DNA of 64,000 nt, taken from the NCBI GenBank assembly GCA_004335835.1, contig RWJK01001496.1, positions 27,001 through 91,000 of the forward strand, written 5' to 3'. Numbering within the stretch: position 1 is the first letter of the stretch; every line of letters starts with the position of its first letter. The position numbers and the translations under genes were made by a program. The DNA is from Scenedesmus sp. ARA3. Lineage: Eukaryota; Chlorophyta; Chlorophyceae; Sphaeropleales; Scenedesmaceae. The notes beneath the pieces are model-generated. The model worked only from the letters and a program-made list of their open reading frames with translations, did not search any database and had not been told where the DNA came from. This document shows, one piece after another, positions 40,608 to 54,700 of this stretch.

Positions 40608-42684
40608 GTTGTGACGACGTGGATAGGGACGAACACAGAACTTGTAGACACACCTGCATATGAACAGAGAGTGTGTGGTGCAGGAAGAGCAGTACTGGTT
40701 GTGACAGCAGTAAATGTGCAAAGCTTGCCCTTCACGAGCATACACAGCTTGCAACGGCTTGGATGCTGAGTACTTGTCAATCACGCAACTACTTGCGCCA
40801 TGGCAGCATGCAGGCGCTTACATCGAGCGCGAACAGCACTGTCCGTCCTCAAGCGCGCCTGCCTTCGAGCAGTGGCTGCAGCATTGCCTGAAAGCAGGCT
40901 GATGCTAGTGTACAAGCTACACTCACTTTTAACGCCCAGCTATGATTCAAAGAGCAGCACTACAGCTGTGGTTGTCAAGGCACGGCAATGAACATGTAGT
41001 AGCCGTTGAACGTTCACCTAAGCTTGCCCTGTTGCAAGAGGTAGCAGTCCGACAAGTACTTGCGTCGAATAAGAATAGTAGGGCGGTATAAATAGCAATT
41101 GTGAGGCAGTCAATGTGCGAGTGTCCTAATATAACAATAACAGCAGCACCGGTCAAAGCACCGTTCACAACGCGTGAGGTCATGCGATGCAGGCACTTAT
41201 AGTGCAATAGCACTCCACCCACATTTACACAAACTCGAGCGGTGTTGAGGCCGAAGCAGTGCTATAAGCAAGCACCAAGAGATGCAGCCCTAGGGCTGCA
41301 AGCCCGGCTGGCGCTGAGCGCTGCGCTGGCAGTGCTTCAGCTGCTTCAGCTGCTTGACTCAGCCTGCGGCAGGCATTGCGGTTGCAAATAATCTCTACGT
41401 TCTATCACTTATCCACTGGCATCTATGAACGTGTTAGATTGGCTCAACACGCAGTGAGAGGCTTTGCTGAATGCAGCAGATGTGTGTCGCTGGACACTAG
41501 TGTTCCTGTTGTACAGCTGTACTGCTCGAGTCATTTTGGTCATGTCCATGTGCTGATAATTGCAATGTTTGATCTGTCTACCGTGCCGTGTTAAAAAGGT
41601 GAGCATCTTGCACATCAACTGGATTGAGTGGGAGTGTTGAGATGCCTGCTTGTGTACACAGTCATGCGTGCAGTCAATGCTGCTGTATGTTGTTTGTGGT
41701 GGAGATGGGTTAGCAGTCGGTTAGACATGCTGTCAGACAATATAAGCTGTGCATATCTTACGCACAGTTGGAGGTGATGATAAGAGCGCATGTGTCCTGT
41801 GGCGCAACATATACGGAACTCAGGCTGGCTCTGGTTTATCTCTCTGCTGCAGATCCATCCCTTGTGTATCACTCAGCCCCACACATGTCAACAACACCTG
41901 TTACTCACTACTAGTAGCATCAGGACAAATTGGTCAGACCCACTCTGCCTTCAAGCTGCTTGTTTTGGTTATGCAAGACACACTGTGTCTTGCATCATGC
42001 AATGTTGGGTCTTGTTGGTTGTTGTGACATCAAGCAATGTTGTTTTGTACCCAGCCTGCCCATTGCCAGGCTGCAGCATGGCTGGCAGTCCCTGCCCCTT
42101 GCAGATATATCCTCACTGACATGCTGCTGCTCAATGTGCAGCCAGCAAGTAGACCAACATTCCAAGCAGATGTGCCACATGACCTGGCGCAAGTTGTGTG
42201 GTCACCTCAGAGGCTGCAGCACAGCCTCTGCAGCTGGTAGCGCTGACCTCCAGGGCCTACGTCAAAGGCCGCAGCACACATGTCGTGCCGTAGGCACGCA
42301 ACACTTCTGCAGCCAACAATTGCAGGATGCTGTTCGCCCTGTCTAAAAGCCGTGCTGCCCCTTTGCCCTCTCCTTCTACTCCAGAATAGGACGATCACAT
42401 GACCAATCAAGGCATAGCAACGGCGCCATCTGCTTGTTCACAGTGTGAGCAAGCAGTCAAGCCTGGCAGGCTATGCATGGCTGACGGGACTGACAGTGCT
42501 TGGTAGCGCATGCCATGCCATGCACGCAGTGTACTCCCACGCCACGCTGCTGCTCAGTGGCATACTGGTGCTAGCACCCAGGCATGAACGCCTGCAGCCT
42601 GTGACGCACTGGCAGCCACGCACATGCAACTGCAATGTTGCATGCTAACTCAGGCTGAACGGCTTTTAGCGTCACATGTGACCT

Positions 42685-42685
<1 letters not shown>

Positions 42686-42740
<55 letters not shown>

Positions 42741-42807
42741 NNNNNNNNNNNNNNNNNNNNNNNNNNNNNNNNNNNNNNNNNNNNNNNNNNGGCCGCGTCA
42801 TAGCCCT

Positions 42808-42853
<46 letters not shown>
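42686..42853. repeat. Intergenic CAG tract with assembly gap
   Basis: Pure CAG from 42686 to 42740 (18 units), then N at 42741-42790, then a short unique piece and pure CAG from 42809 to 42853 (15 units). Confidence 0.98.
42741..42790. other. Assembly gap (50 N)
   Basis: Run of N inside the CAG tract; the round length suggests an arbitrary gap size. Confidence 0.99.
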
Positions 42854-42855
<2 letters not shown>

Positions 42856-43519
42856 GCAACAGCAGATTGCTGCTAGAAACGGTAGCAATGAGGAACCCCA
42901 GCCAGGCACAACAAGTGTCTGCTGGCTATGGCAACGGTTGATCATTGATTGGAACAAATGGGGTTATTACGCCCTCTCATTCCTGGCTTGTCAGTACCTC
43001 GCAACACAGCATGAATAGTAAGGACCTCACAATTGTTGTGAAATGCAGACACTCCTGCCGCGCGGCGCAGTGTTGGTGGCACTGCTGTACTGCTAGTACT
43101 GTTGCATGTTCTGCTTCCTGCCCGTGTTGCTGCACTACATACTCCAATGTAGTTTCAAGTGTTGTGGGCAATTGCTGTGCACAGCAGTGCACGTGACTTT
43201 TGCTATGATTGCCACCTGTCATCATCATCATCATGTTACCGCATGTCACTCTCAGCGAGGGCTCCCTGCTAGCGTATTGCAAAAGGACGAATCTACACAG
43301 TAACTGCACATTCAAGCACCTTCAAAATGCCTTGTAGTACATCACAGCTGCATCGGCAAGCACATACGGCTGCTGCAAGCCAATGGTTCTGCAGAACAAC
43401 ACCACAAATGGTACATAGACTCAGTGTATCACAATCACGTCCCTGTTGACGTCCACTTGATGTGACAATATCTTTGCACTTGTCTCTATGGACGCACAGC
43501 CCTTGAGCAAGTCACACCA

Positions 43520-43732
43520 CACACCTACAATCTGGGTAGCGTTGGTAAAGGAGGCATCAAGCACAGCTGTCAGGTTGGCAGCCGGGACGGCTTTCTGCAC
43601 GTCCACAAGCAGCGCCGCCGCACTGCCGTCCTTCAAGTCCATGTTGAGCATCTGCAGCACCGTGTCCAGGCTGGCGCCAGCAGGCATGCTTGAGCTGGGC
43701 TCGCCGGTGACGGCAGCATACAGCACACGGAA
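43520..43732 (-). pseudogene. Antisense fragment related to exon 4 of the 45335-57338 gene
   Basis: Minus-strand translation contains LYAAVTGEPSSSMPAGASLD and LLVDVQKAVPAANLTAVLDA, against LYAAITGKPSSSLPAGASLD and LLVDVQKAIVAANLTAVFDA in the intact gene. About 53 of 68 residues are identical by hand count. The fragment stays in frame and ends where the intact exon ends (TNATQ), but no neighbouring exons of the gene are found on either side on this strand. It is most likely a relic of an inverted or rearranged paralogue. It could instead be one exon of a gene whose other exons have diverged beyond recognition. Confidence 0.75.
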
Positions 43733-45334
43733 TATCACTGATGTCTTGGTTGTGCCTCTCCATGAGTGGGCCATGATGGTGCTGCACTGTGCAGGCTGCA
43801 GCAGCGTGTGACACGCTGCTTGACAGCTTACTTGCATGGCAGCCCAATGCCAGTGCACCCATTTTATGTTTGTGACCACTGCTTTCCAGCTCTGCCCTGG
43901 GAGGCCATTGCTGCCTTTTATCACTGGTGTTGCAACGAGCCAGTGGCGCTCTGACTCACTGCTACCGTAGTGCAGCAGGTGACATGACCAGCGAGTATGG
44001 GGCGTACACGACCAGTGAGCCACTCGTACAGCCTGAAACTGTTTCGAACTACTCACGAATCGTTTACTATCTGCGACCTTGTCTGATAATAAAGGAAACA
44101 AGATCTGAAAACGTCACTTCGCGGCGAGTGGCGCAGCAGGGCTCAAACTTGGATGCATACTCATAGAAGTATTTAGCAATGCCTGAAAGTGCAGGCGACA
44201 TGCTGCCGCTGCATGCGTTGCCGAGGTAACAGATGGCGTGAATCCCAGGCCTTGCAACGCTCATGTACAGCCACACAGGGCCAGCAGCACAAAATAAACA
44301 CCAACGTGCTAAAATTGTCTACCTCAGCTCCTAATGTCAGCTGTGGGTGGCGGGAGGGCCCTATGCGTTCGAGTGACACCAGTGACACTCCATGCCAAAC
44401 AACCGCAATTCTTCGTCCGAGTTCCCATCGTACACACTGAACGAGCTGTAGGGCTATATCGTTTTGATAAAAGTGATTTCTGAAGGTTCAGCTGCTCCAC
44501 GGCGTGTTCCTCAGCCAACAACACAGCAAACGCACAGCTGATCTGCTTGGTTTTATTGAGAATGAACAAATATAAGGCTTATGACTTGACATCGGAACCG
44601 GAAAAGACTGCACGCCAACATGACAACAAGTGACATGGCCAGGGTCACACGTGTTTGCGCACCTACAAAGCTGTGTATGACTCCATCAGACCACTACCAG
44701 ACGTTTTAATGTTGTTATGTAAGAATCAATCAAGTTGTTTGATCAACAACCAGGTAGGATCTATTGGAAGTGAACTCAAGTCGGGTGATGTCGCAGAGCA
44801 TGAGAGGGCGTTGCAGCTGTCAAACGCAACCTGTGGTTAACATGCGGTATGCTATGCAGCGCAGGCGTCGAAGAACAACTACAGGTGCTGGGCACTTCAC
44901 AACATCTGCAAGTAAGTGGGATGTCGTGCATTGACTCTCGTGCACTGTCAATGGCATAAAACAGCAACGAAATATGTTTCGTGGCATTTTCCGGAATACC
45001 TAGACCTGCCAAGTGCCTGGGTTGCGTCCGCCAGTGTTACCCAGCTGATGCTGTGTGCTTGTCCGTGTGCGCATCTGGCACGCATCGCAACCTACAGCAG
45101 TAACATATGGCTTTCAACGGCCGTTTGCATCCTTCCAAGCCTTGTTAATCAGCAAATGCCGGGTGTATGCGGTGGACGAGTCAGCCTGGTGACTCGGCCG
45201 TTTCGCCTATCGGCCGCAAAACTGCCACCAATATACGTTTTCGGTAACAGCAAATGCAATGGTTCAGGCGACCCCGCCTTCTTCCTGCTGGTGACATTGC
45301 AGGGTCACCACACTCACATCTGCCAAGTGACACC

Positions 45335-46419
45335 ATGCGGCCCCTGCTGCTGCTGGCACTGCTGAGCTGCCTGCTGGCAGCCCAGCTGGCTGCTGCCACG
45401 CGTGACACCTTCACCACCGGCAGGGCTTTGCTGAAGAAGCCTCTGAAGAAGCGCGTGGCCACTCCTGTCAACCTGACGCGGCAGCAGTTTGTGCAGGCCA
45501 CCTGGGCGCTGCAGGACGTGACCTGTGCAGGCGTGTATGCCACTGCCAAGGACAAGAACTTCAACAACACCCTGGCGCTGGCTGTTACAAGAGATTTTAC
45601 GGATGTGCTGAATGCCGCTGGCTGGCCTGCTGCGGCACTGTCTGTCAGGGTGGTGCGTCAACCCTGCAAGGACATCACGGTAGGCGACTGGCACTGAAAA
45701 TACATCGATTGGCTTGGGTTGATGCGTTGTTTCAGCCACATGCCCATTTAAAAAGGCGAGTTGGGGACACCAAGCTCTATTGCTGCCTGCTGCCGCTAGC
45801 ATTTGTGAAATGATGTGCGCTGCTCCTCCTTCATATACCTGACAGTGCAGATAGCATTGGTTGTCACGCAGTGCTTGTGCCCTTCCATCATTGTTGCTTC
45901 CTGCTGCATATCGCCGCAGTGACGAGGTGCCTGAAAACAACTGATCTTCTCTGCATGCCGTGCTTTTAGAGAGAGGATAGTTACATGTGGGTCCTGGCAC
46001 CATCTTTAGCTGAGAACAGGTCAGCGTAAAGTGTGTTAATGCCACTGTCTCGAGCGTTCGTTGCGTACATTCTTTCTAACGCCCGTTACCAAATCTTCTG
46101 CTGACATCCTGCACTGCCTGCCCTGCCCTGCGCCTTCCCTTCCATTCAACCAATGCAGTACAACAACAAGACCTACGCATCCTTCAGGGCAGGTGTGCGC
46201 TTCAACAGCACCACCAACACACAGGTCCGTGATGACATGTGGGCGGCTGTGGCCGACCCTGACACTGCCAGCCCCTGCACTGGCGGCTACAACACCACGC
46301 TGTACAAGAACGTGGCTGCGCTGTTTGCCAAGTACAGCCTGAAGGTGTCACAGAACAGTGAGTGCGGATCTGCTGCTGTAGGTGAAGAGCACATGCGTCT
46401 TTCTTCTTGATGCTGCTGC

Positions 46420-46450
<31 letters not shown>

Positions 46451-46490
46451 TCTGTTGCTGTTGCTCCAGTAGTTTGCAGTCTCTGCTTTC

Positions 46491-46523
<33 letters not shown>

Positions 46524-49500
46524 TGTTTCATACGCCCTGCACCCTAAGCCAACCCTTTGCCGTGCCGCGCTGCACTTCTTATACTGCAGATGGCACCCGC
46601 ACCAACATGTTCTACAATGGCACTGACGCCTACTGGGTGGAGTATGCTGGGCCCTGCCTGCCCAAGCCCAAGCCGATCATCAAAGCCATCGTGGTCGACA
46701 CGCCGATTATCGGCACCTCCTGCGACCCAGGTGCTGTTGCGGCTCTGGCAAACAGTGTGAGAGCTACTATCACCAGCGGCCTGCCCACTGCTGAATCCGC
46801 CCTTGTGTTTGTCGAAGTGATCGACTGCAAGGTGAGCATCAAAAACTGTGCCAGAAGAGCATGCGTGTGCTGTAGTTCCGCTGGTTTTGAACACGTCACG
46901 CCTGGTTTGATGGTGCGGCCATCTGCTGCTCATTTGGCATGCTATTTGCAAGCAGCACAAGGCAGCAGCCCAACCAGCCTCGATGTACATCAGCACGCAA
47001 CTTCAACAGCTTCAGCAGCTGGCCGTGGTGGGGCAGTGGCGGGCTGGCATCCACACCGTTGCTGCCATACAAACTGCTGACATGACTCTTACCGCTGCCC
47101 CTGCGTCTGCTGCCATCCTGCCGTCGCCGCCGCTGCTGCGTTTGCTGCAATCCTGCAGCCCACTGCCACCGGCAGGCGCCTGCTCGCCAGCAACGTCACT
47201 GTCACACTGTCCATCACCACCTCCCCACTGCTCACCACGGCAGCCCAAGTTGATGCTGCCTCCCGTGCGCTGTATGCTGCCATCACCGGCAAGCCCAGCT
47301 CAAGCCTGCCTGCTGGTGCCAGCCTGGACACGGTGCTGCAGATGCTCAACAAGGACTTGGCAGACGGAGGTGCAGCGGCGCTGCTGGTGGACGTGCAGAA
47401 AGCCATTGTGGCTGCCAACCTGACAGCTGTGTTTGATGCTACGCTGACCAACGCCACTCAGGTCGCAGGTGTGTGACGGCATGTGCTCGCGCTGTGCGGG
47501 CACGGGGTTTTATACGTGCCATCATGGTGCATGCTGTTTCTGCCATGGGAGTGCAGTAGACGCTCTACCTGGTGCGTTGACGATGAACGTCAGCTGACCT
47601 AGCTTGCTGGGCTTTATGCCGCCTGTCCAACTCACCCCATGCTTTGCCGTTTACAGGCACACAGCAAGCCATCACCTGCCCCAACATGCCAGAGTTTGCT
47701 GGAGCGTTCTTCAGCACGCAGTGCCTGGGCCAGATCCCTGGCTTTGACTGCATCGGCTCCTGCGTCAACGGCGGCACAGTGACTGCCTCCTGCACTGATG
47801 CTGGCACGTGGACCATACCCGCCACCGCCAGCTGCCCTGCCACAGAACAGCGTGAGTCCCGGAGCGCTGAACATTTGTGCACAATGCGCTGGCAGTGAAA
47901 CATGCTGCTGTGGGTGGCTTGGACGTGGCATCATGCACAATGTCACAGTGTGACGCACCTAACTCAAGCACCAGCAGCAAGCAGAAAGAACTCAGCGTAG
48001 AAGCGGGCGCTACGTAGCCCAGAAGCTCCAGCGCGCATTGCACAAAAGGGCGGTTGCAACCATGGCATGCCGGCACTGTGCCACAGGTCCCGCATGTGAG
48101 AATGACTCACTGCGGTTGATTTGTGCTGCTCGCACATGTCCACATGTACACTGCTGCTCAGCTGTTACAAGCAGGAAGAACTGCATCGGAAGCTAGCATC
48201 GGATGTCCTGCAGCTGCTCACCTTCTGCGTACCGTGCTGCATGCCTGCTGCTGCTCTGCAGCTAAAAAGGAATGTACAGGCGTGCCCTCAACAACACCGC
48301 AAGGTAGCGCCTGGCCCACTGGCGGCTGCGCAAACCTGGCCCGGTGCGACGCCACGTGCTCGGGTGACGCCACAGGCTCTCCCTTTGCCGTGTGTGACAC
48401 CGTCACCGGAGCGTGGTCAGCAATCTCCGGCAGCTGCACACCAAGTGAGTTGCTGTCCGCAACGGAGAAGAGGTCTGGCACTAGGCAACATTGGCATTTA
48501 CTGCAGCATCTACTACGGATCTGTTCTTACTGTTGGCCTGCTGCGTATAGCCAATCCTTCTCTGTGGTGACGCAATGTGTGCATGTGCCTGTGCCCCTTC
48601 AAGGTGGGTGGTGGGGCGGCTCGAGGCGCGAGGGCGGGGGCCTGTTTGGGCGCGTGTGCGTTTGGGTGCACATGCATGTGCGCCTGCTAGTGTGTGCTCC
48701 TTTATGCATGCAAGCCTCTTCACTTGAGCGTGCGCGTGTGCATGTGTGTTCCTGTGCGTTCACATGTTTGTGCGTACGTGCGTGCCTTTTTTGTGTGTAT
48801 ATGCCCGTGGCGTGTAAGTGTGCGCGTGTGCGTGTGCGTGTGCGTGTCGGGCGGTGTGTACTCTAGAGAAAAATCCAAATTTCACCTTGGCAGGCTAATC
48901 CACGATTACAAATGATTCCGGCTTCACATACCCGAGTTGCAGGGTGCTTGTGCGTGTGCGTGTGCGTGCACATGCACATGCACATAATTCGTGTGTGCAC
49001 GCCCTCTCGCGCGTGCGCGCTTTCTTGTTTTGTGCGTACGTGCCTTTTCACATGGGCGTGGGAGTTGGCGTGCACACACAGGTGCGTGCGCGCGTGCTTG
49101 TCTTCGTGTGTGCGCATGCACGTAGTTGTGTGGATGTTTGTGTGCGCGTGCGCGTTTGTGTGCGCGTACGCACGTGGGGCCATTTGCGCGGGCGTGGTCG
49201 AGGGCGAGGGTGATCCTTTAAACAATGCTGCCTGCTGTTGCCCTGCAGTCCGCTGCCTTGACAGCCCGTTGGTTGGCATAGCCTACGCCAACTGGGCCAC
49301 CAACTGCGCCACCACTGTCGGCGCTACCTGCACAGCAACCTGTGTGGGAGCTGGCCAGGCAACCATTGCCACCTGCACACGCGTCAACGGCACCACAACA
49401 GCCAACTGGGCAGTCACAACTCCTGGCAACTGCGCTTCCGGGTTCCCTACAAACGCAACATGCAGCAACACAAACGGAGCTGCTTCTGGACAGCTGGCAT

Positions 49501-51724
49501 TTGTGTGTGGCCTTGGCTTTGCTCCAAAGGCCTCTGCTGCAGGCAGCAGCATTGCAACCTTGGATGCTGCTGCGGCCAAGGCCATCTGCTGTGATGCAAT
49601 CTACCCTGCTGATGCAACCTGTGCCACCTCATGGACGGCTGGCTGCCCGACCGGCAGCACGCCCAACCCTGCCGGCTTGATCAATGGGCTGGTGGTGGGC
49701 AGCACTGCCGCACAGAGCATCTGCTGCAGAGGGGTGAGTGCGCAGCTGTATGAGGCAGCAACATGGTGGCAGCACGCATGTCCTAGCCATCTTGGTGTGT
49801 GTGCAAGGCTACAGCTTGCCGTTGCAGCGTGTTACAAGCGATGCAAGCGTGCTGATGAGCAGCTGGGTAGCACAGATAGCAGCGGGCAGCTGCATGAGAG
49901 ACTGCTGCATGCTGCAGCAAGACAGCATGTAGCACATGACCATGCAGTGCTAGTACACGGATCCAGCTGTTTGTTCTTCATGTGTGATATGCTTCACATT
50001 GTCACATTGGAGCGACTGTGCTGTTTTGCAACAACGCGGCTTTTCTAAAATTATGTAGCACTCTATCTGCTGCCAAACTCAAAGCATTGCTGTTGTTGTG
50101 AACTCCTTGTGTCAGGAGGAGCATGCAGTGCTACACCGTCACATGTATTTGAACTGATGCGTTGGTGGAATAACATGCTAACACTGCAACACACTGCATG
50201 TTGTGCTGTGCAGGCTGCAGAGGTGTCACCTAGCCCTACGCCCTGTACGGTGAGTTGTGAGTTAGCGGCCAGGGACTGTCGGCCACACATATAAAAACCC
50301 ATGGATTGGTTTACCTTGAACCTTAGCGTGTAGCCTGGTGGCGGCTATGTTCTAAGTGTGCTCCAGCTGGACAGGGCATGGGAGACAGTGTAATTGGATT
50401 GGCAGCTGCTAGTGTAGCAGCGAAGGGTGGGTTGTATGTGTTGGCAGCAATCATCCGCAGGTTCAGCCTTGAATCCTTGCAAAGAGCGCTGCATGTCAAC
50501 ATGCCTGTGAGGCCCACACGAAGTACTTTGCGTGTCAGCCTCTCTGAAGTTCCTGGAGGTCTTGTTTACGCTGCTTCTGCATGACTGCCTCATGTGCAGC
50601 CTACTTGCTCCGACGAGACTGTTGGACAGGGCGTGTTCTGCGGCACGAAAAGCAACGGTGAGCTGGACTCTGCATGCCTTGCAGCAATTGTGATGCACGT
50701 TGCGCCATTCATCAAGCCGAGGAAGCAGACCTGCACCTTCTCACTGAGATCCTGGCATGATGATAATGACTAAGAGGTCCTGCAACAGCATGTTGCGGTC
50801 ACCAAGCTATAACAATAAATCCAGGAGGAACATGTTGTGCCTGCAGCATGACAAGCGCTTGCAGCCCACAACTCTGCTGCTGATGCTGCTGCTGCTGCTG
50901 CTGCTGCTGCTCCTGCTGCTGTTGCTGACTGCAGGATGTGGTGGCACATGCACTGCCACCTGCACGATATTTGGTGCCTCATCCGCAACATGCACAGGAG
51001 GTGTCTGCACGTGCAACCCCACTTGCTCAGGTGTGGCCAGCTGCAGATGCTGTGAAAGGCTTGTCCCTGCTGCCATCAAGCAGCGGTATGTGCACTGCGT
51101 GCAGATCAAGCTGGTGACTCCTTGATTGCCGATGCAGTACATGGACTGTAACAACATTGCAGCAACGTGTGCTGCTGCATGTCACTACCACGGACGGGCC
51201 AGCCAACTGCTGCTTGATTGTGGCGGCCCCAATCTGAATGCACGCCTGCATGTGTCATCCACTGCAGTGCGGCCATGTGCAGCATGTGCTGCGACATCAG
51301 CTGCATGGATCTACCTGATGCGGTTACGACACTGCATCGTGATGCTGTGCTGAGCTGCACTATGCTGAAGTGACGGATGCTGAACATCAACTGCAAAATC
51401 GTTAACTTACTCTCAACATGTCAGGTGCTGTCTGCTGTGCTGCTTCCGCAAACTCCTATGTGGCAAACAGGCAGCGCCAACAGCCTGCCGGTGAACTCTG
51501 CCTGTGGGCTTGTGGCGGTGAGATGTGCAACCCATGCCTTTCAGCAGGCAGCTCTGAAGAACAATAGATAGAACAGCAGGGCTCACGCCTTTGAAGTGTA
51601 TACCTTGCTGAGCAGTCCCCATGCTTGCAACAGCATCCAGTGCAGTGAACGCCAGGGGATATGTATATGGTCAGTTGGCTAAGCACCAACCCAGTGCTAG
51701 TGGACTAATGGCCGTTCCTGTGTG

Positions 51725-51758
<34 letters not shown>

Positions 51759-54700
51759 TCTCAGAATGGTTGCGGCGGCTTCTGTTCACGGAACTGCGCT
51801 GACGGCTTGATCTGCAACAGCACTTTCACCTGCCAGTGCGTCCCAACATGCAACAGCACCATTTCTGTGGGGGTCGGTGCAACGTGCAGTAAGTGTTCAA
51901 CACATTCTGCGGGGATGCACTAATTGAGCTATGTGTGCACATTTATCAGCATCCTGGAATGGAATTTCTGCTGCTATTACTTGCGGGCACGTGTAGCTGA
52001 TGCGCTGTCTGTCTGATTGAAAGTTCCTGGGCTGTAAAATTGCATGTGTGCTGGTGCCAGCAGAAGTGAAGCCAGTGTCAAAAGCAACGCATGTCACCGT
52101 CAATAGAGTGCATGATGCTTGCAGTGACGTATGTGGTGCATGGGGGTTGTGGTGCTTCTCACACTTTGCCGCGACCTTGCATACCACATCGGCAGGTCCA
52201 CTCAGCGACAGCTGCGGCGGCACCTGCCCCCGCCAGTGCACTGCCGGGAACATCTGCAACAGCGCCAATGTCTGCGAGTGTGTCCCCACATGCAGCGGCA
52301 CCATCTCTGTGGGCCTGGGTTCTCCCTGCAGTGAGCCGCTGACAGACCGCAGCAGAGCCGCCCCGCAGCTGCACTGGCTGTTGCATGCTTGCCCTCTCAG
52401 CTGCACACTTATGCTGATGCTTGCTGGCACGTGCAGCAGCTGCGCTTGAATGTGAGGTTGTGCCCGCCTGATCCAAACGCCTTGAGATGGAGAGGCTCGC
52501 ATTCGTGCTGGTGCTCGCAGCTGTCATAAACGCTGTTGTGAGTTATCCGTATCACCAAGAATAGCGTGCATAGGATGGCAACAATGTGTTTACTGCATGG
52601 TCGTGTGTTGTGCTGTCCTTGTGCTGTCACTTTGTGAACCGCTTCCAAAGGCCCACTCAGCAACAGCTGCGGCGGCACCTGCCCTCGCCAGTGCGCCTCT
52701 GGGACCTTCTGCAACAGCACCAACATCTGCCAGTGCACGGTGAGCTGCTGAGCAGTGCTCTTGCACACTATGGCATGACTTGCCCTGCCCCCATTCCCAC
52801 GCCACCTGCCATCCACCTTGATTGAGCCTCGTCAGCAGTTGCTGGAGCAGTAGCCGTACGTGGATCCAATCATTCACAAGCGTGTGGAGAGCCAGGGCTG
52901 GAACCTTGCCAACCATCTACATGACTGTTGCACTCCATCAACACTCTCAGCCGTGACCTTAGTTAGTGCTGCTGTTGACCTGAAGTAACCTTGCGTTCTA
53001 TTTGTCGAGCACAAGCAGCAAACAAAATCACCAGAACGCAACACACAACTGTGTGACGAAACTACCTGTCAACTTTGCAGCAATATGTGCATGTGCGGCG
53101 CGCCTATTGCCTGCACACAGTTTCAATCTCAGCATCCAAAGCGAAACGAGCTTGACAGCACCCTCTTCAATGGCTTTTATTTCTTTCTTTCTTCTTTGTC
53201 AACCTGCAATGAGGACCTTTGCGCCGCAAACTATGTTGTGCAATGTCTGCCGCATGTGTGCTGCTGCAGCCAACATGCACTGCTGACCTGGCGGTCACGC
53301 CTGGCAACTTCTGCGGGCAGCAGCCTGATGGTTGCGGCAGCTTCTGCACCAAGACCTGCGCAAGCACATCCGACTGCCTTGGAAGCAAGTGCCAGGTGCG
53401 CTGTCGTGCTCAACAGTAAGCTGCCGCACTGCAGCATACCAGGGTGCATGGCTGGGTGCTACTGTCAGCTGATGTGTGCATGTGCCTCTCCTGATGGGTG
53501 TCCTGCTGGACCAACCAGCCACCAACAGCGCACATCAGCAGTTACAGAGGCATGCACGATACTGTGTTGAAACGTGATGAAGCCAGATTTGTTTGCAGGT
53601 CCAGGCCTGGGCCATTGCTGTGAGCCTTGGGGTGCACCAATACATATTAATAGAAAATGGAGAACAACTATAATTACTGGAGAATGCCATGCGAAGTGCT
53701 CAAAGTAAACAGCCTGCACTCTCTTCTGTTTGGCTGCAGGCAAAAACGGCTGTCACTGTGGTGAACTCCATTACACCACTCGATGCCTCGATGGCCAACA
53801 ATCTTCCCACCAACCAATGGTAGGTGCTGACAACTGTTTTGGGGGTTCCCTGCTAACTCATCTTTGGCAGAAAAAGCGGTGCAGCAATTTCAGCGGCACT
53901 GCATGTTGCTCAGCACCACATGCCTGGCCGCAACTGATCAGCTGCGGCAGCTCATGAGCTGCTTTGGGGATCCGTTTTGATTTGGCCAATACAAAAGCGT
54001 TTTTGTATCCAAATGCATGGTATGGATGGCCAAAATTGAACTTGTGGTTGAGGAGCACGCCCGTGCATAGCCTGTGTTTCCACGGCCTGTGGTGTATGAG
54101 ATTGCTTGCTGACACAACCTCCTGGGCAAGGCCTGTCATCATCCTCTGCGCTGTACTTTGTGTCGTGACCAATAGGTTGATGGCGCCTGACGCAACCACC
54201 ACCGCCACCGCCCCATATGAGTGTGCCATTGTGGACCTTGCAAGCCAGCCAACGAACAGTGGTACTGACAACCCCTACTTCAACAATAACTTAAAGACCC
54301 AGCCCAGCTTCACCAATCCATCAGTCGCGATGACAAAAGCATTTAAAATGGTGACTAAAAGCGGCAGTGACAAGTGTGAGGCCATGATCGCTTTCCCAGG
54401 CAGCAATGGGGAGGCAAGGGGCTTGTTCAATGGCATGCCGTTCAAAGATTTCCTCACTACTGGTAAGCTGTAGGAGAACTGCAGATTCAAAGCAGGTCAA
54501 AGTGCATGGGTTTCCTCAAGCAGTTTGCTGCAGGTGTTGTGTGCAGCCCAGCAGTCAGGAGGATGCATGTGAGATCCCCTATTAACTTGGTGCTAGCAGT
54601 ACTATGTTGATTAAAGAATGCCGCTGGTGTGCGTTGTGCTCACCTGACACTCACATAAACCCAGAACGCCTTTCGCTGCTGAGTTGCTGTGACCTGCTGG

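Larger units (their letters stand above)
40608..45334. other. Long intergenic region with CAG tract, gap and one gene fragment
   Basis: Apart from the CAG tract (42686-42853) and the antisense exon fragment (43520-43732), no coding exon is supported. Scattered frames are short and without motif. The last few hundred bases should contain the promoter of the 45335 gene. Confidence 0.45.

Noticed and set aside
44100..44165. Possible tRNA-like B-box (GGGCTCAAACTTGG)
   Set aside because: No A-box or cloverleaf pairing could be built around it.
48912..49250. Apparent coding upstream extension of exon 7 in the cysteine-rich gene
   Set aside because: Reads through the GT-rich intron; the true exon begins after CCCTGCAG at 49249 and joins in phase to exon 6.
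53870..53956. Cys-containing segment after exon 16 (CNFSGTACCSAPH) as an exon
   Set aside because: It is in phase from a possible acceptor but has no usable donor before a stop; joining exon 16 directly to 54176 gives a continuous, sensible frame.
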